DNA of 64,000 nucleotides from Silene latifolia (GCF_048544455.1 NC_133534.1:35650217-35714216); one strand, 5' to 3'; shown: positions 1 through 13,222, numbered from the stretch's first letter. Program-made: numbers and translations. The notes: generated from the sequence alone by a model not told the origin.

Positions 1-1350
1 TAACAAAATTGAGCAAGTTTATTTCAATAAGATTTAAGATGGAGTTGCACGTATAAACAGTTTAAAATTAGAGTGATGTAAATTTTTAATTTTTCGTTTA
101 ACCTATTCTAGTTTTAAAAATTAAAATATTAATGTTTAATGTTAAGTATGTTATTATTTGCTCTTAATATATACAAATTATTTATTATTTTATAAATGGT
201 GTAAAATTATAATTATGTGATATTTATTTGTTGCTTAAAATATTCTAACAATAAACGTAAAAAATTTAAATTTAGCATGAATTTATTTTTAATTGTTGTT
301 TAATTTATCTAAAAATTAAAAAAGGTAAAGTTAATGTTTGTTATGCTATTTGCATTTAATGGTTCAATTTTTTTTCTTTTTAAATAAGAAATAATGACGT
401 GGCTTTCTATAATTGGTGACGTGGAATTTTGGTTATGCAAGGTGGCATTTAGTAATGCGAGGTGACATTGTCTACGTGGCTTTTAAGGTTTACCCTTTTA
501 ATAATATTTATAGATATTGAGTTTATACATGAAAATGGTAGATTTGTCATATAATATGCTAATTACCAAACACGGTTTTTTAAATTTCGCAATATATGTT
601 GGCCAAATCTGCTACTAAGCTCTGTCAACCATATTCTGCTAAAGCCATCTATTATTCTAAATCTGCTTCTGACGTTTGCCAAACAAGAGCTATAATTGTT
701 TGGTAATTGGCAGATTACGATTAGTAAGTTGTTACTTTTTTATGTAAAATGGAATAAAATTTCCTATTTTAGAATATGCTAACCAATATGTTGGGGGTAA
801 GCAGCATATTGTAAAACAACATATTGGCCCCAAATATTTTGTTTCAATATATTGTTTACCAAACAGTAAAATTAGCATATTGATTGGTCAAACATACTAA
901 AGCCCTTGAATATGCTAAAAATCAGTCAATATATCGTTACCAATTAAGAAGAGAAAAGAATATAGATAATGGATTAATAAGGATAGAGAAGAGGTGAAAA
1001 ACATAAGAATATAACAACATTAAGTAAGAGCACTTTCGTCATGAATTTTAGCTTTTTCTGGAAAATTTTAAATGGATAAGTCACGTGAGACTCCGAAAGT
1101 CATTTTGATTACAATTTTTAATCCAAGTAAAAAATATGGGAGTAATTTATAAAAACATTTCTAAAAGAGAGTTATTTTAGAAAAGTGATATATATAAGAG
1201 AATAATTTTTAATTTACTCGTAGTAATAAAATGTTATATCTCACAGTGTGTTGTTATGCTAAATTCAATTGATAATTAAAAAAAAAAAAAGTGAGGCGGA
1301 GGATGTACGATTCATCGTCAGAAATCCAATTATACATTTCTCATCTATAT
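1..1350. other. AT-rich intergenic sequence, no gene seen
   Basis: No convincing coding frame is visible. Around 540-930 there are repeated short blocks built on 'accaaac', 'gtttggt' and 'atatgctaa', in both orientations, which suggests the remains of one or more small inverted-repeat elements. I could not set their ends. Confidence 0.5.
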
Positions 1351-1353
1351 TAA

Positions 1354-1764
1354 GGCTCTGTTTGGCACGACATTTCAGATAGCTTATTTAACCAAAGTAG
1401 CTTATTTGACCAAAATTTCAGCTACCTCATTTTTTTGCAAGTGTTTGACAAGCAGCTTATTTAGTCAAATAAGGTACCTGAAATGAAATGCTACCTCAGG
1501 TAGCATTTGAGAAATCAGGTACCTGAAATGACTTATTTTCCATTTTTTATCCCTTTATTCTATAATATTAAATAATTTCCATATCCTTTTACGTCATTTT
1601 ACCAAAATCAGCTACCTTTTCAGCTAGTTTGTCAAACACATTTTTATATAATCAGTTATCTTATCAGCTCATAATTTTCAGCTACCTTATCAATTATCTT
1701 TTCAGGTTTCAGTTAACTTTTAAGTTTTCAACTACCTTTTCAGATAATTTTGTCAAACAGAGCC
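1354..1764. mobile_element. Tourist-like MITE (PIF/Harbinger type)
   Basis: The 411-bp element has inverted ends GGCTCTGTTTGGCA and TGTCAAACAGAGCC and is flanked on both sides by TAA (1351-1353 and 1765-1767). A 3-bp TAA target duplication with a GGC..TGTTTGG terminus is the usual signature of Tourist/Harbinger MITEs. The interior is built from repeats of 'cagctacctt' and 'caggtacctg' and codes for nothing. Family assignment rests on target-site length and terminus only. Confidence 0.75.
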
Positions 1765-2239
1765 TAAGTATTATGGAGGACACCCTGTCCTATTTTCCTC
1801 AACGAACTTGATCTATAACTTGATCAGTGCTATGAACATGGAATGGTTTTACGGCAACATGCATGCTGGGTTTATAGTTAGGCGTTCATGCGTACGTCTC
1901 ATGAGCTTGTTAGCTTATAGATTTACTATCGAAAGCAATATTATTTGAATATATAATGTTGATTGGTGTTAGTAAAAGGGTTTGCATCTCTCAAACAATT
2001 GACAAGCAAGTGATTGATATCTGACTTTGACGATTAAGAAAACCAAGTTTAATTTAGAGGATTTTTTAAATAAATCGATACAAATTAATTATATTATACA
2101 GTTTTTAATTGATAACGCTCTGTGATAAACCTTACAAAGGGGTTTCCATGTGAATATTATATAGTTTTGGTTGAAATATAAATTTAGAGAATACTGGAAT
2201 ATGGTGATTTTACTTAAAATAAACATGCCCAATTTATGC
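1765..2239. other. Intergenic spacer, nothing recognised
   Basis: AT-rich sequence between two MITEs with no long frame, RNA gene or repeat that I could support. Confidence 0.5.
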
Positions 2240-2241
2240 TA

Positions 2242-2577
2242 CTCCCTCCTATTCTAAATAACTCTCCCTATTTCCTTTTTCGTCTATTCACAATACTCTC
2301 CCTATTTCCTTATTTAGCAAACATTTATACTTATTTTAATCACCTCACCCCACAACAATACCCCACAATACTCATACTTTATCTTATTTTAATCACTTTA
2401 CCCCACAACAATCCTTATTTTAATCACCTTACCCCACAACAATACTTATTTTAATCACACAATACCTCCCCTCTCTCCAATCTCCTACCCCACTCCAATA
2501 CTTTATCATATAATACTCCCCTCCCTTAATTCTCGTGCCCTCCATGAAAGGGGAGAGTTATGTAGAATAGGAGGGAG
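2242..2577. mobile_element. Stowaway-like MITE
   Basis: The ends CTCCCTCCTATTCTAAATAA and its near-complement (gaatagGAGGGAG at the right end) are flanked by TA on both sides (2240-2241, 2578-2579). TA duplication plus a CTCCCTCC terminus is typical of Tc1/mariner-derived Stowaway MITEs in plants. The interior holds an imperfect tandem repeat of 'ttattttaatcaccttacccc' type units. A related MITE lies at 18366-18561. Confidence 0.8.
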
Positions 2578-2599
2578 TATTAATTAGTATAAAGTAAAT

Positions 2600-2800
2600 A
2601 TTTTTTTTTTTAATGACGAGGGGGTTGAATCCCCTGGGCCCATGTATTCCCGCACCACCACATGGACCATGTAAGCCACCCCTTTCGGGGGCTGCAGTGG
2701 CCAAGTGATCATCGCACCAGCTGGTAGTCGAATCCGGTACCTCTCAACTCCTGCATTTCTGCAGGCTTCAAGGTTTAACCCGGCTACAAAAAAAAAAATT
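2600..2800. mobile_element. Possible tRNA-derived SINE
   Basis: A GC-richer block bounded by a T run on the left and an A run on the right. On the plus strand 'tggccaagtgat' resembles a Pol III box A, and about 30 bases on 'gtagtcgaatccgg' resembles box B. On the minus strand 'ggggattcaacccc' is also box-B-like, so the orientation is unclear. No clean target duplication was found. Confidence 0.35.
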
Positions 2801-2989
2801 ATATAATATAATTATGTTATATTTTGAAAACTATTAAAGGGTAAATAAATCAAGTTAGAATTCCACGAAATATAATTTTCTATAATTATTTCGACTTGAT
2901 TTAATGTATATATGTAATATATTTATATAAATATATAAGCTTCTTAAAATTACATGCCTAAATAGTAAAAATAATTTGTTAGTAGTGAA

Positions 2990-3150
2990 AAGAATTGTAA
3001 TAACATTAAATATAGTAATACGATAGTAATCCCTCATTTGAATAGTAAAAGTAACAATATTAGCGGCAAGCGTGAGTAGTGGAAGTAATAGAAGTAACAA
3101 TGGGAGTAGTGAAATTACCAATATTAATACAGTAATAGTAAAAGTAACAG
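2990..3150. repeat. Imperfect 'agtagtgaaagtaacaatatt' repeat
   Basis: Degenerate tandem units mixing agtagtg, aagtaac and aatatta. The reverse complement of the same pattern occurs at 13480-13640, next to Helitron-like ends. It codes for nothing. Confidence 0.5.
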
Positions 3151-3850
3151 TAATTACAGTGGGACAATGTGCTTATTCATGCAAGTCGTTAAGTGGTTAT
3201 TATGTATTTCTTGGCCAACCTTTAGTTTCATGGAAGACCAAAAAGCAGAAAGTTGTGAGCAAGAGCATACGAGGACAGGAGTATGTCTTACACTGACTCT
3301 GAGTTAGTTTGGTGGGACAACATTCTTCATGACATGGAGGATCAGTGTTCCCAAGCCTATACCTTTGTTCTATGATAATAGAGTTGCGGAACATATTGGT
3401 CAGAATCCTGATTTTCACGAGAGAACGAAACATTTGAGTATTGACTGTCATTACGTAAGGGACAAACATGAAGAAGGATTTCTGGTAATAAAACATGTAA
3501 GACGATTAGGGGTACAATTGGCTAATCTGATGATGAGTGATGACCAAAGCCTTTTGTGCTGATCAACACAAGTTTCTTGCATCCAAGCTTGGTTTGATTT
3601 TCATTCCACGTCATGCTTGAAGGGGCGATATTGGACAGTTCAATTGTTCAGCTTATCGGTAAACTCAGTCCAACAACAAAGCTCGGTTTATATTAGACAA
3701 GTTAGTTAAGGTTAAGGCGGTTTGTTAGGGTTAGTTATTCAGGACTTTGTTATGTGCTACAAATAGAAGAGAAACCTCTAGCTCCTTGTACATAACTACT
3801 TCAGAATATCAAATTTACAAATTCAATAACATCAAATTTTCTTTTTTCTT
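3150..3850 (+). mobile_element. Ty1/copia retrotransposon remnant (3' part)
   Basis: The 3160-3560 stretch reads as the C-terminal RNase H region of a copia polyprotein. It is recognised by blocks such as SWKTKKQKVVSKS and HERTKHLSIDCHYVRDKHEE, the latter being the conserved end of copia RNase H. It is followed by sequence with the look of a copia 3' LTR, with a TATA-like 'ctacaaataga' and 'cttgtac' near 3755-3790. The 5' two thirds of the element is missing and what remains is broken. An old fossil. Confidence 0.7.
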
Positions 3851-4338
3851 ACTTACAATCAAACTACATCTCAATAGTTTAATAATCTTCATTAATCTCA
3901 TTCCAAATTAATCGTATATGTTAACTGTAATAATCAAATCGACTCAACTCCATTAAAATATATAAACACGTAATCCATGCTATTACATAACAAATATAAA
4001 TAAAATTAAGTAATTAACTCACATAGTTGACCAACAGACCAAAAGTTTTGGAAGTTCCCCTCGGCCCTCAGCTGTTTGACAAATATCACTAAAAACGACT
4101 GCTTAGTATATCGTTTTACACGTGAGTTAATGAACTTTCTTACTAACTTTTTCCCTTAACAAAATTTCTTTGATGATGATGGAGGGTGAAAATGACGCCT
4201 AAAGATATGTTTTGGGACAACTACTTTTTCACAAAATTAGGTATTGAAAGTTTTTTCAATGTTACTGTTATAATTCTATCTCGTGTAAAGTTATAATTGA
4301 GTCCTGTCATTAGTTTCATACTATTATTGGGAAAAAAA
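3848..4338. repeat. Segmental duplication block (sister of 18238-18930)
   Basis: This stretch matches 18238-18930 closely by eye, starting 'tcaaactacatctcaatag' and ending in an A run before the solo LTR. The sister copy carries a Stowaway MITE (18366-18561) that is absent here. This copy carries the LTR insertion absent there. It is the left edge of the first of the duplicated units that hold the U1 genes. Confidence 0.8.
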
Positions 4339-5193
4339 TGTTGAGTTTATCGATTCGGTACTTAAGAGGGGGAGGGGGTGAATTAAGTACCCCTTTTAAA
4401 AAAAATTAAACTTTAAAGCGAAAGAATAGTTCTCGTTCGATACTGAAACAGTACACAGACGAATTGAACAGTCTCAGTGACTGTACAAATAATAAGAATT
4501 GTGTTGTACTGTTCTGTTCGTATGCGTGAAACAAGATCTATAAGAATGAACGAGAAATAAAACAAATAAAGAGAAAGAGCACGAGACACAAGATTTTTAA
4601 CGTGGTACGTCCACCCTCTCTCTTATTAATATTTTCTTTATAACCAGACCCGATTACAAAGAAAACCCCCACGATCAACCCCGATCGTGCGACTCGAGTA
4701 CAACTCCGTATCCTAATAAACACTCTCTCACAAAAGTGAAAATTACAACTCTTATTGTCTCTTTATATGGTTCACAAATTAGAACGATGGAGAACAATGA
4801 TAAACCTTAGAGATGTAAATTTTGAGAACTCGGAAATTAATTCAAAGGCACAACTCAAAAAACAATTTGCAAAACTCTTTAAAGAATAAACCTTTTTGAA
4901 AGACTGGTTTGCAAATCAAATGCTACGTGAAGTGTTATGCTGCGTTTTCTGTTTTTGTTCTCAATACCCCACTGATTATCAAAGCTTGATATATATATAA
5001 AGGTTGTTTAGAAAAGATCTTTCACAATAAAATAAAAAGAGTAATTATCTTATGAGATAATTATGTCTATCTTATGAGATAATATGATTATTGTAATACT
5101 ACGGTTTTACGAGTCTTTAGGTACTCTACCGAGTGGGGCTTACTCTATCGAGTAAGTATGTTTGAGTAACGAAACAGTAGTCTGCCTGTAGGG

Positions 5194-5269
5194 TACTCGA
5201 TCGAGTAGCCTTGGCACTCGATCGAGTAAGTGGCACTCGATCGAGTAAGAGACTTACTCGATCGAGTAA
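5194..5269. repeat. TACTCGATCGAGTA palindrome cluster, left LTR
   Basis: Four near-perfect copies of the 12-14 bp palindrome (T/C)ACTCGATCGAGT(A/G), spaced about 20 bp apart. Looser versions lie just upstream. Confidence 0.9.
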
Positions 5270-7560
5270 GTCGGTCTTTGGGTGATATTTGACGGGTTTT
5301 GTTAATAAGGCGGATTAATATTTAATAACTTTTCATCATCTTCCTAAACACTTTTGCAAACCTGATCTACTGATAAAGAGAGAATTCATCCTACGTTGCC
5401 TTGTTCTTCCGCTTTATTGACAAATCCCGGAGCTAGAGGAGTTGGTTTCATTCGTTCTTGATATCATTGTGATCCTTGCGTCAAGGGTAAGTCTTACGTA
5501 TCATTTTTATAGCATTTGGGTAGTTTTGGTTAAACCCTAATTTGGGAATTGGGGGTTTTATGATTATATTGTTGTGGTAGTGATTGTATGAATATGTGTA
5601 TAGGAGGAGGGTTCATAGAAGAAAGATTTTGAGACAGCTGCTAGATCGTCTGAATAGTGATTGCATTCTAGGTAGGATTTCCCTACTTAGTATTAGTTAC
5701 ATGATGTGTGTGGTGATTGTGTTGTAGTTAGTGATTGTTGATTGATTCAGACGGTTGAAATTTCATATTGTTGATTAATTCAGACGGTTGTGATTTCATA
5801 TTGTTGATTGTTTCAGACGGTTGTTGATTTTGTGTTGTGGTTACTGTTTATCTGTCTGTGTTCTTCGGGGTGCGTCTCTGGCTGAGTGGAGTCACTTGCG
5901 GGAGCGACTTCACGCCCTTGATTCGCCTCCTGTGGAACCCGCCATAGGAGGGATGTGCACATTAAGGAACATGGGTTTATCGCTCGATGAGATGGGCGGG
6001 GCTTAGGTGGGAACGGCTGCGGTCCCCCACTGGCGGTGTGGAGTACCTGTTGCGATGAGTACTCTGGCAGGGCTACACACTTTATTTGGTGTGTAGTCAG
6101 TTGTGTGGAGATTGATGATGGAGACTGGGGATTGATGTGTTGATTGAGCTGCTTGGTATTTGCTTCATGTTGGTTTGTATCGTGTAATTAGTACTGACCC
6201 CGTTTAAATGTTTTAAAAACTGTGGTGATCCATTCAGGGGTGGTGAGCAGTTATTGAGCAGGTATGATATGACGCGTATGGAATAGCTGGAATGAGTCAT
6301 CACGTGGCAGTTAGAAGTCTTCCGCTGTGTCAGACGATGTTTTATAGCTTTGATAGTTTTAGCAGTAGACCGTCTGAGAATCTTGTATTTCAGTTTAACA
6401 GTTTTGGTTTTTATCATGTAATCACTTTAAACTATATTGTTATTTAAATTAAGTTTCTTAATTGTCATTTGATTATCATTGCCTCGGGTAACCGAGATGG
6501 TGACGTTCTTATACCTAAGTGGTCCTGGTAAGGCACTTGGAGTATGGGGGTGTCATAAAGTGGTATCAGAGCGACGATTTTGAAACCTGTAACCAATGAA
6601 TCTAATGAACCTAGGGAGTCTAATTAAAATGAACCCGGGGTAAAAGTTGTAGGAGCCAATGCAAAGAATTGGGAGACGTCCTAAAGTCGCGAACTCGCCC
6701 TACAATTTTGAACCGGTCACCATGGGATATGAGTCGGGATCGCTATGTGTTTATCTTGTGAATTGTGTATCTTTGTAGCAAAGTGTGGTATAAATTGGTG
6801 GATGCATGTATGTGGAGAATGGGGAATGTGTAGAGAAAGATGATAATGAGGTGATGTTATACATTATTGATTGAAAGTATGATAGTTGTTTTACGATATG
6901 GCATTATAGAAATATGGAAAGGAAGTTTGTTTGGTTTGAGTTATACATAGAGTTATGTATATATATGTTGTTGGTAGTGTTGTACGAGTTTATATAGCTG
7001 AAAGTTTGAGTAAGAGCATGAATAATTGGTGGAAAAAGATGATAATTGTTGCATGATAATATGATTTTTGATAAAGCATGTTGTATGATGGAAGAGATTT
7101 TATAATGTTGTTATGCTAGTAACATGTGAATAGGAGACTTGATGTCATATATTTGTGATTTTGTTTACGTAAAGTTTTATAATAAAAACATGCGGGTAAT
7201 ATGTGATTGGTAAGTTGAATGATATATGTGGATTGAGTTATTTGTTGCTTGACTTTTGAAGATAGTAACATGTGGTTAGGGATAGAGGCTTTATGAGTAT
7301 TGAGTTGTTTTTGTTTTACCTTGTTGTTGTTTAAGTTGTTTGGAAGTAAAAGTCAAATAGTTATGTCGTCTGATTTCAACAAAGTTGTCTTTAAACTGTT
7401 ATAACTTGAGATTCATAAATTATTTTGAGGTGATTCCAATTGGAGGTGATAGCTTGTTCTTTTACGATTCTAACGATAGGTCACACGCCCAAAACGACCA
7501 AGAAACGAGTGAGTTATGACCATTTTACGAAAATTGGACAGTGCTGAGAAATGTGTGGGG

Positions 7561-7728
7561 TACTCGATCGAGTCGCCCCCACTCGATCGAGTGCACCTCT
7601 TGTTACTCGATCGAGTAGCCCTTACTCGATCAAGTAATCCTGGTAATTTGTTTTACGTGCTTCTGACTTTCACCCACTCGATCGAGTAAGTCACTCACTC
7701 GATCGAGTGGCATGTACTCGATCTAGTG
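7561..7728. repeat. TACTCGATCGAGTA palindrome cluster, internal leader
   Basis: About seven copies, two of them with a base change in the right half, within 170 bp of the internal region downstream of the 5' LTR. The equivalent leader of the gypsy element at 45026-45332 has the same arrangement. Confidence 0.85.
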
Positions 7729-10700
7729 ACCCTTGTTTTGGGTCATATGCTTATCTTTTGACTTCGTTGCATATTATGTTTGATTCAAATGTGTTATTTT
7801 ACTTCGTTTTGCATTGTTTTATGTATGTAATGGTCCTGATGCGTAAGTTACCCAATCTTATAATGTAAAGAGTGGCACTTGTGGCAAGTGTGAGTTCGGT
7901 GGGGAGGACATGAGTGATATGCGGTTGTGATAGGCAGTGGAAAAGAAAAGAAGGATTGGTAAGGCTTATTAAGGCATAGAGCAGGTTTTGTGAGAAGAGA
8001 TGAGTGATATGATTTTGTGCTGAGTAATGTAAAAGTAAGTAAATATGGACAAGGGATGATGGGAGTCTAAGGAACGCGAGAATGAAAAGATTGAAAGGAA
8101 GGATGTGGATGGTGGCAACTTGAGATGTGTAAGGAATTATGGAGGGAGATGGTTAGGAAATCGTGTGGGTTAAGAATATATGTAGTGAAAGGTCATTTTA
8201 GAGGAATTGAGAAGAGTGGTATATAGTGAACTTAATGGAGACATGTTGCGACGTGGATTTGCAGATAGTGAGTGAGTTTGGGAATTTGTGTTATCAAGAG
8301 GTGAAACTAATGTGTAATTTCCTTGGGCAATTAACGGTATAAAATGAATTTTGATTTCTAGAGATGTAAAAAGGGAGATGCAATTGTTTGAACAAGTAAA
8401 CGTTGATTCTATGGATGGGTTAGTGGCAAGGGTGAGTGATAGCATAATAAGAGAATATCTATGGTAAGAAAGAGTGAGATGATATCGATATGAAATAGTG
8501 AGATGTGAGTTTTGGAGAAATGAGAAGGTAATAGAAGCACTAAAGAGTTAGGTAGAAGTGATAAGGAGTTGAATGGTTAATTGCGTTTGTCGAGTGTAAA
8601 AAGAAAAGAATGAGGGGAGTAAAACTACGAAAATGTTCACCGGAGTTATGTGATATAAAAGTAAGGAATCGTCGAGATGTATGATACTATCATGAGGATT
8701 TGAGTTAACAGTTATATAGGAGTTCCAGGACGACATGATAATCATGAGTTTCGAGGAATTAAGTAAAGTAAAAGTTGAGTAATTGCACGATATGAAATCT
8801 TGGTAGTGAGTCGGGTGACGATACAATTAAGGATGGAATTGGAAATAGTGTTGAGATGATTTTTGTTGATGTATTTGATGTTCGTTATTTGGGATGATAA
8901 CCAAAGATTGGAAAGAAACTGTGATGTTTAGAGATGAGTGTAAGAAGTTTGATGTACGAACGGTGGTAGTGTGGAGGTGTTGTCACTAGTGGTTAAGGGT
9001 GATGATAAATAGGAAAGATGGCAATTCTAAAGAGGTTGATTTTGTAGAGACCGAATTGTTATGTATGGTTGTGAGGAAGTATAAGACGTAGTCTTAGAAA
9101 GCGGTTTCTCGTAATGAGTGTTAGCTATATGGTTATGTATTGTAGAAGGTGCTGGTTATGCGAATGGAAAGATGTGTTATGAGGGGCGTACGAGTTAAGC
9201 TCAGGCGAGAGGTAACCTTTATCATATGGTAACTTACGTGATCAGGATTGACTAGTTGGATGTGATTATGGGTTTATGATGTGTCTAAACGTTTGTGTGA
9301 GGTTCCAACCTCACGATAAGTGGTATGGTGTGATAGACATAAAGTTGTTATCTGAATTTTCTATATGTTGAGTACGGTAACCTAGTTGAATAAAAAAAAT
9401 GGTAATAATTTGATTGATCTGGCATGGCTAGTTATAATTGTATGTGTATTTATAATACATGTGTATTCCGTGAAATGGTGAGGATGATGTTCATGAGATT
9501 CTTGTTTGTTTATTCCGCATAATATGTTGTGTTGTGATTTAGTAAAGCAGTTTTGAGTAAGTTTTCTTGTCCGGAAAGTTATACTGAATCAATGTTTGTG
9601 GGAATTGTAAGTGGTTGTGATGTCTATCGATGTGGTTGTTGTGCCTCAGGTGGTGATCCGGGCACGGTACTTCGTGTTGTGATGTGGGTATTTTCGTGCT
9701 ACGGTACGGCTGTTGGTGGCGGTGTTGCGATGCCGTCACCGGTTGTGGTGGATTAGGCGGGATGATTACGATACGAGTTTTCGAAAGTACATACCAGTTA
9801 TACATAGATTGTTGTTTATTTACTGTTGTTCCTTGTGATTTTCGGTTAGACATATAGACTGTTGTTTTGTTTGTTGATGTTTCTTGCTAGTTTCAGCTTG
9901 GGAGTGAGGGTAGAATATGGTATGAAAGAGAGTTGTATATGTTTTCGTTGTTGTCATAGTATAGTGATATTCTGTTGATGGGACACAGTTGACAGAAGTT
10001 GTTACAGTACAGTTGATCTTGTTGTAGATGAGGCATTGGTTCACATAGTCATGACAAGTGATTCGTAGAACATGTGTGGTAATGATATGAAAGCTGCAGG
10101 TGGTTCATAATCTTTCGTTGAGACAGTGAGTGTAGGGTGTTGGGAATTAGTGTCATGTTAAGTTATGTATGAGTTTTGCGGTAATGAAAGAAAAGAACTT
10201 GAGGATCTAATGTGGGTGCATGTAATAATTGTGGATCGTGAGTTATGAGTATGGCGATAGGTGCAGGTATAGAGGATTATGTCGTTTTAGCAGTAACAGG
10301 GAACAATTGAAGTTTTGGTTAAGCTAAAGATTTTGAGGTATAGGTTAGGTGGTGTGACGAGTGAATTGAAGTATGAGAATTGTTTAAGTAAGAGAGCCTT
10401 AGATATATGCATGGCGAGTGTTTAGATTATAGGTGGTTATCTTTGACATGCGGTGGTGATGGGGATAATGAGAATAAATAGCTAGGATTTAGTATTAGTG
10501 AGTTACGAGGACGTAACATTTATCTTAAGAGGAGTAGGATGCGATAAAAGAGATTTTGATGGTTGTGCATATGGTAGTATAATTGGAAGTAGACTGTTGG
10601 TGTAGCATAAAGGACGGATATTTGTTTTGATTTTATTAAAGGTCATGACCGTGCTTGTAGTAGTTCGATGTTTAGGACTGAGAGAATATTTCAATAGTGT

Positions 10701-11180
10701 TGACAGTTGGATGATGATGTTATGAGTGTGAGTAAACTTCGAGGACGAAGTTCCTTTTTAAGGGTGGTAGAATGTAACATTCTGTTTGATGTTATGAGTA
10801 TTTTGATATTGGATTTTCTAGTGGATGATATGTTACGGAGCTAGCAGTAGTGTATGGAGTTAGTGTCGAGAGAGATATAAGGTAGTTGATACGATATCGT
10901 GAGACATGTTGTGCAGGTAAGTATAGTTGGTGGAGTTGGTGTTAAGAGTTCATGTGTTATAGGGTGAGGTTTTGTTTTGAGTTCTTAGTTGCGTTGTTGT
11001 GTCTTAGTCAAGTTGGTAGGTTTGTTTTTATGTATGGGTTGAACTTCGGGGACGAAGTTCTTTTTAAGGAGGGAAGACTGTAATACTACGTTTTTACGAG
11101 TCTTTGGGTACTCTATCGAGTGGGGCTTACTCTGTCGAGTAAGTATGCTTGAATAACGAAACAGTAGTCTGCCTGTAGGG

Positions 11181-11280
11181 TACTCGATCGAGTAGCCTTG
11201 GCACTCGATCGAGTAAGTGGCAAGGCTACTCGATCGAGTAAGTGGCACTCGATCGAGTACGAGACTTACTCGATCGAGTA
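11181..11280. repeat. TACTCGATCGAGTA palindrome cluster, right LTR
   Basis: Five copies at roughly 20-25 bp spacing, one more than in the left LTR of the same element. Confidence 0.9.
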
Positions 11281-13191
11281 AGTCGGTCTTTGGGTGATAT
11301 TTGACGGGTTTTGTTAATAAGGCGGATTAATATTTAATAACTTTTCGTCATCTTCCTAAACACTTTTGCAAACCTAATCTACTGATAAAGAGAGAATTCA
11401 TCCTACGTTGCCTTGTTCTTCCGCTTTATTGACAAATCCCGGAGCTAGAGGAGTCGGTTTCATTCGTTCTTGATATCATTGTGATCCTTGCGTCAAGAGT
11501 AAGTCTTACGTATCATTTTTATAGCATTTGGGTAGTTTTGGTTAAACCCTAATTTGGGAATTGGGGGTTTTATGATTATATTGTTGTGGTAGTGATTGTA
11601 TGAATATGTGTATAGGAGGAGGGTTCATAGAAGAAAGATTTCGAGACAGCTGCTAGATCGTCTGAATAGTGATTGCATTCTAGGTAGGATTTCCCTACTC
11701 AGTATTAGTTACATGATGTGTGTGGTGATTGTGCTGTAGTTAGTGATTGTTGATTGATTCGGACGGTTGAAATTTCATATTGTTGATTGATTCAGACGGT
11801 TGTGATTTCATATTGTTGATTGTTTCAGACGGTTGTTGATTTTGTGTTGTGGTTACTGTTTATCTGTCTGTGTTCTTCGGGGTGCGTCCCTGGCTGAGTG
11901 GAGTCACTTGCGAGAGTGGCTTCACGCCCTTGATTCGCCTCCTGTGGAACACGCCACAGGAGGGATGTGCACATTAAGGAACATGGGTTTATCGCTCGAT
12001 GAGATGAGCGAGGCTTAGGTGGGAACGGCTGCGGTCCCCCACTGGCGGTGTGGATTACCTGTTGCGATGGGTACTCTGGCAGGGCTATACACTTTGGTGT
12101 GTAGTCAGTTGTGTGGAGATTGATGATGGAGACTGGGGATTGATGTGTTGATTGAGCTGCTTGGTATTTGCTTCATGTTGGTTTGTATTGTGTAATTAGT
12201 ACTGACCCCGTTTAAATGTTTTAAAAACTGTGGTGATCCATTCGGATGTGGTGAGCAGTTATTGAGCAGGTATGATATGACGCATATGGAATAACTGGAA
12301 TGAGTCATCACGTGGCAGTTAGAAGTCTTCCGTTGTGTCAGACGATGTTTTATAGCTTTGATAGTTTTAGCAGTAGACCGTCTGAGAATCTTGTATTTCA
12401 GTTTAACAGTTTATGTTTTTATCATGTAATCACTTTAAACTATATTGTTATTTAAATTATGTTTATTCGTTGTCATTTGATTATCATTGCCTCGGGTAAC
12501 CGAGATGGTGACGTTCTTATACCTTAAGTGGACCTGGTAAGGCACTTGGAGTATGGGGGTGTCACAATTATCTTAAGAAGTAAAATCAAATCTTTTCTAC
12601 ACAATTATTTTGACCAAATCTTTCATAAAATATCTTTCTTTTATCTTGACCAAATTTTTCTCAAAATAAAATAAGAAAGATAATGTTAACAAATTATCTC
12701 GTTCAAAGATATAAGTCATAATATCTTATTTTTTCGAAATCAGTAAAGATTGTATACGTTGTGCCCTTCAATCAGAACTGAACAGTTCCTGAGACTGTTC
12801 AGTACAGCTACTACGAGTTAACTTAGAACTTACACCTTTACAATGGCTAGACTCAAAACTCGACTTGATCCAAGGCTTCAATCATCTTCCAAGTATGAGT
12901 TCATCCTTGCATACCTATCATTCATAACTACCTCACAAGCATAAGGTAAGAGGGAACGAAAAGATAAAGGACTTGTCATCATCAACATACAAAGTGCAAC
13001 AAAAAAGTGGGGATTTTCTACATGTCCTCTTGTATTTGCAATTTCTACGGGTTACTCTTCGCTTTTTAAAAACATCAGCACTGTCAAATCCCCTATTTAT
13101 AAAAGTTAAAATATTTAATCCCCCCCCCCCTTCCCTCCCCCCAAGATTAATTAATTACTCTCCTTCTTTGCGTTCTTTCTTATTCCAATTA

Positions 13192-13222
13192 CTAGTATAG
13201 ATCCCACGCGAATGCACGGTTT
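13192..13222 (-). mobile_element. Helitron-like 3' end (minus strand)
   Basis: On the minus strand a hairpin-like GC stretch (13201-13220) is followed by ATCTATACTAG and then T, the CTRR-T end of Helitrons. The hairpin is imperfect. The element body would lie to the right; its 5' end was not found. Confidence 0.45.

Larger units (their letters stand above)
5092..12566 (+). mobile_element. Non-coding gypsy-type LTR element (LARD-like), nested
   Basis: LTRs lie at 5092-6557 and 11079-12566. Both start TGTAATACTACG, and ATTAT flanks the element on both sides. Just inside the left LTR is TGGTATCAGAGC, a primer-binding site for initiator tRNA-Met. Just inside the right LTR is the purine tract 'aaggagggaagac'. 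The LTR family is related to that of the coding gypsy element at 38703-47250. The 4.5-kb interior holds no recognisable gag or pol, so it is non-autonomous by design or very decayed. A second tract of the same kind (gacgaagtt..aagggtgg) near 10740-10770 suggests a mosaic interior. The LTR pair looks a few percent diverged by eye, so the insertion is fairly recent and younger than the solo LTR around it. Confidence 0.85.
4339..13001. mobile_element. Solo LTR (probably copia-type), split by a nested LTR element
   Basis: The outer ends are TGTTGAG.. and ..GCAACA, the TGTTG/CAACA inverted ends usual for LTRs, flanked by AAAAA on both sides. The sister copy near 18925-18945 has the uninterrupted A run and the following 'ttttcta' sequence, so it preserves the empty site. 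Without the nested element (5092-12566) the LTR is about 1.2 kb, in two pieces (4339-5091 and about 12572-13001). No internal region or second LTR is seen, so I read it as a solo LTR. The copia assignment is tentative. Confidence 0.7.

Noticed and set aside
540-930. Inverted 'accaaac' and 'gtttggt' blocks as a possible MITE
   Set aside because: No consistent pair of ends or target duplication could be found.
5821-6006. A reading frame of about 61 codons conserved in all LTR copies (also 11833-12018 and, on the minus strand, within 46304-46555)
   Set aside because: Its conservation follows from the LTRs being copies of each other; the frame is short, has no known domain and sits in a non-coding part of the LTR.
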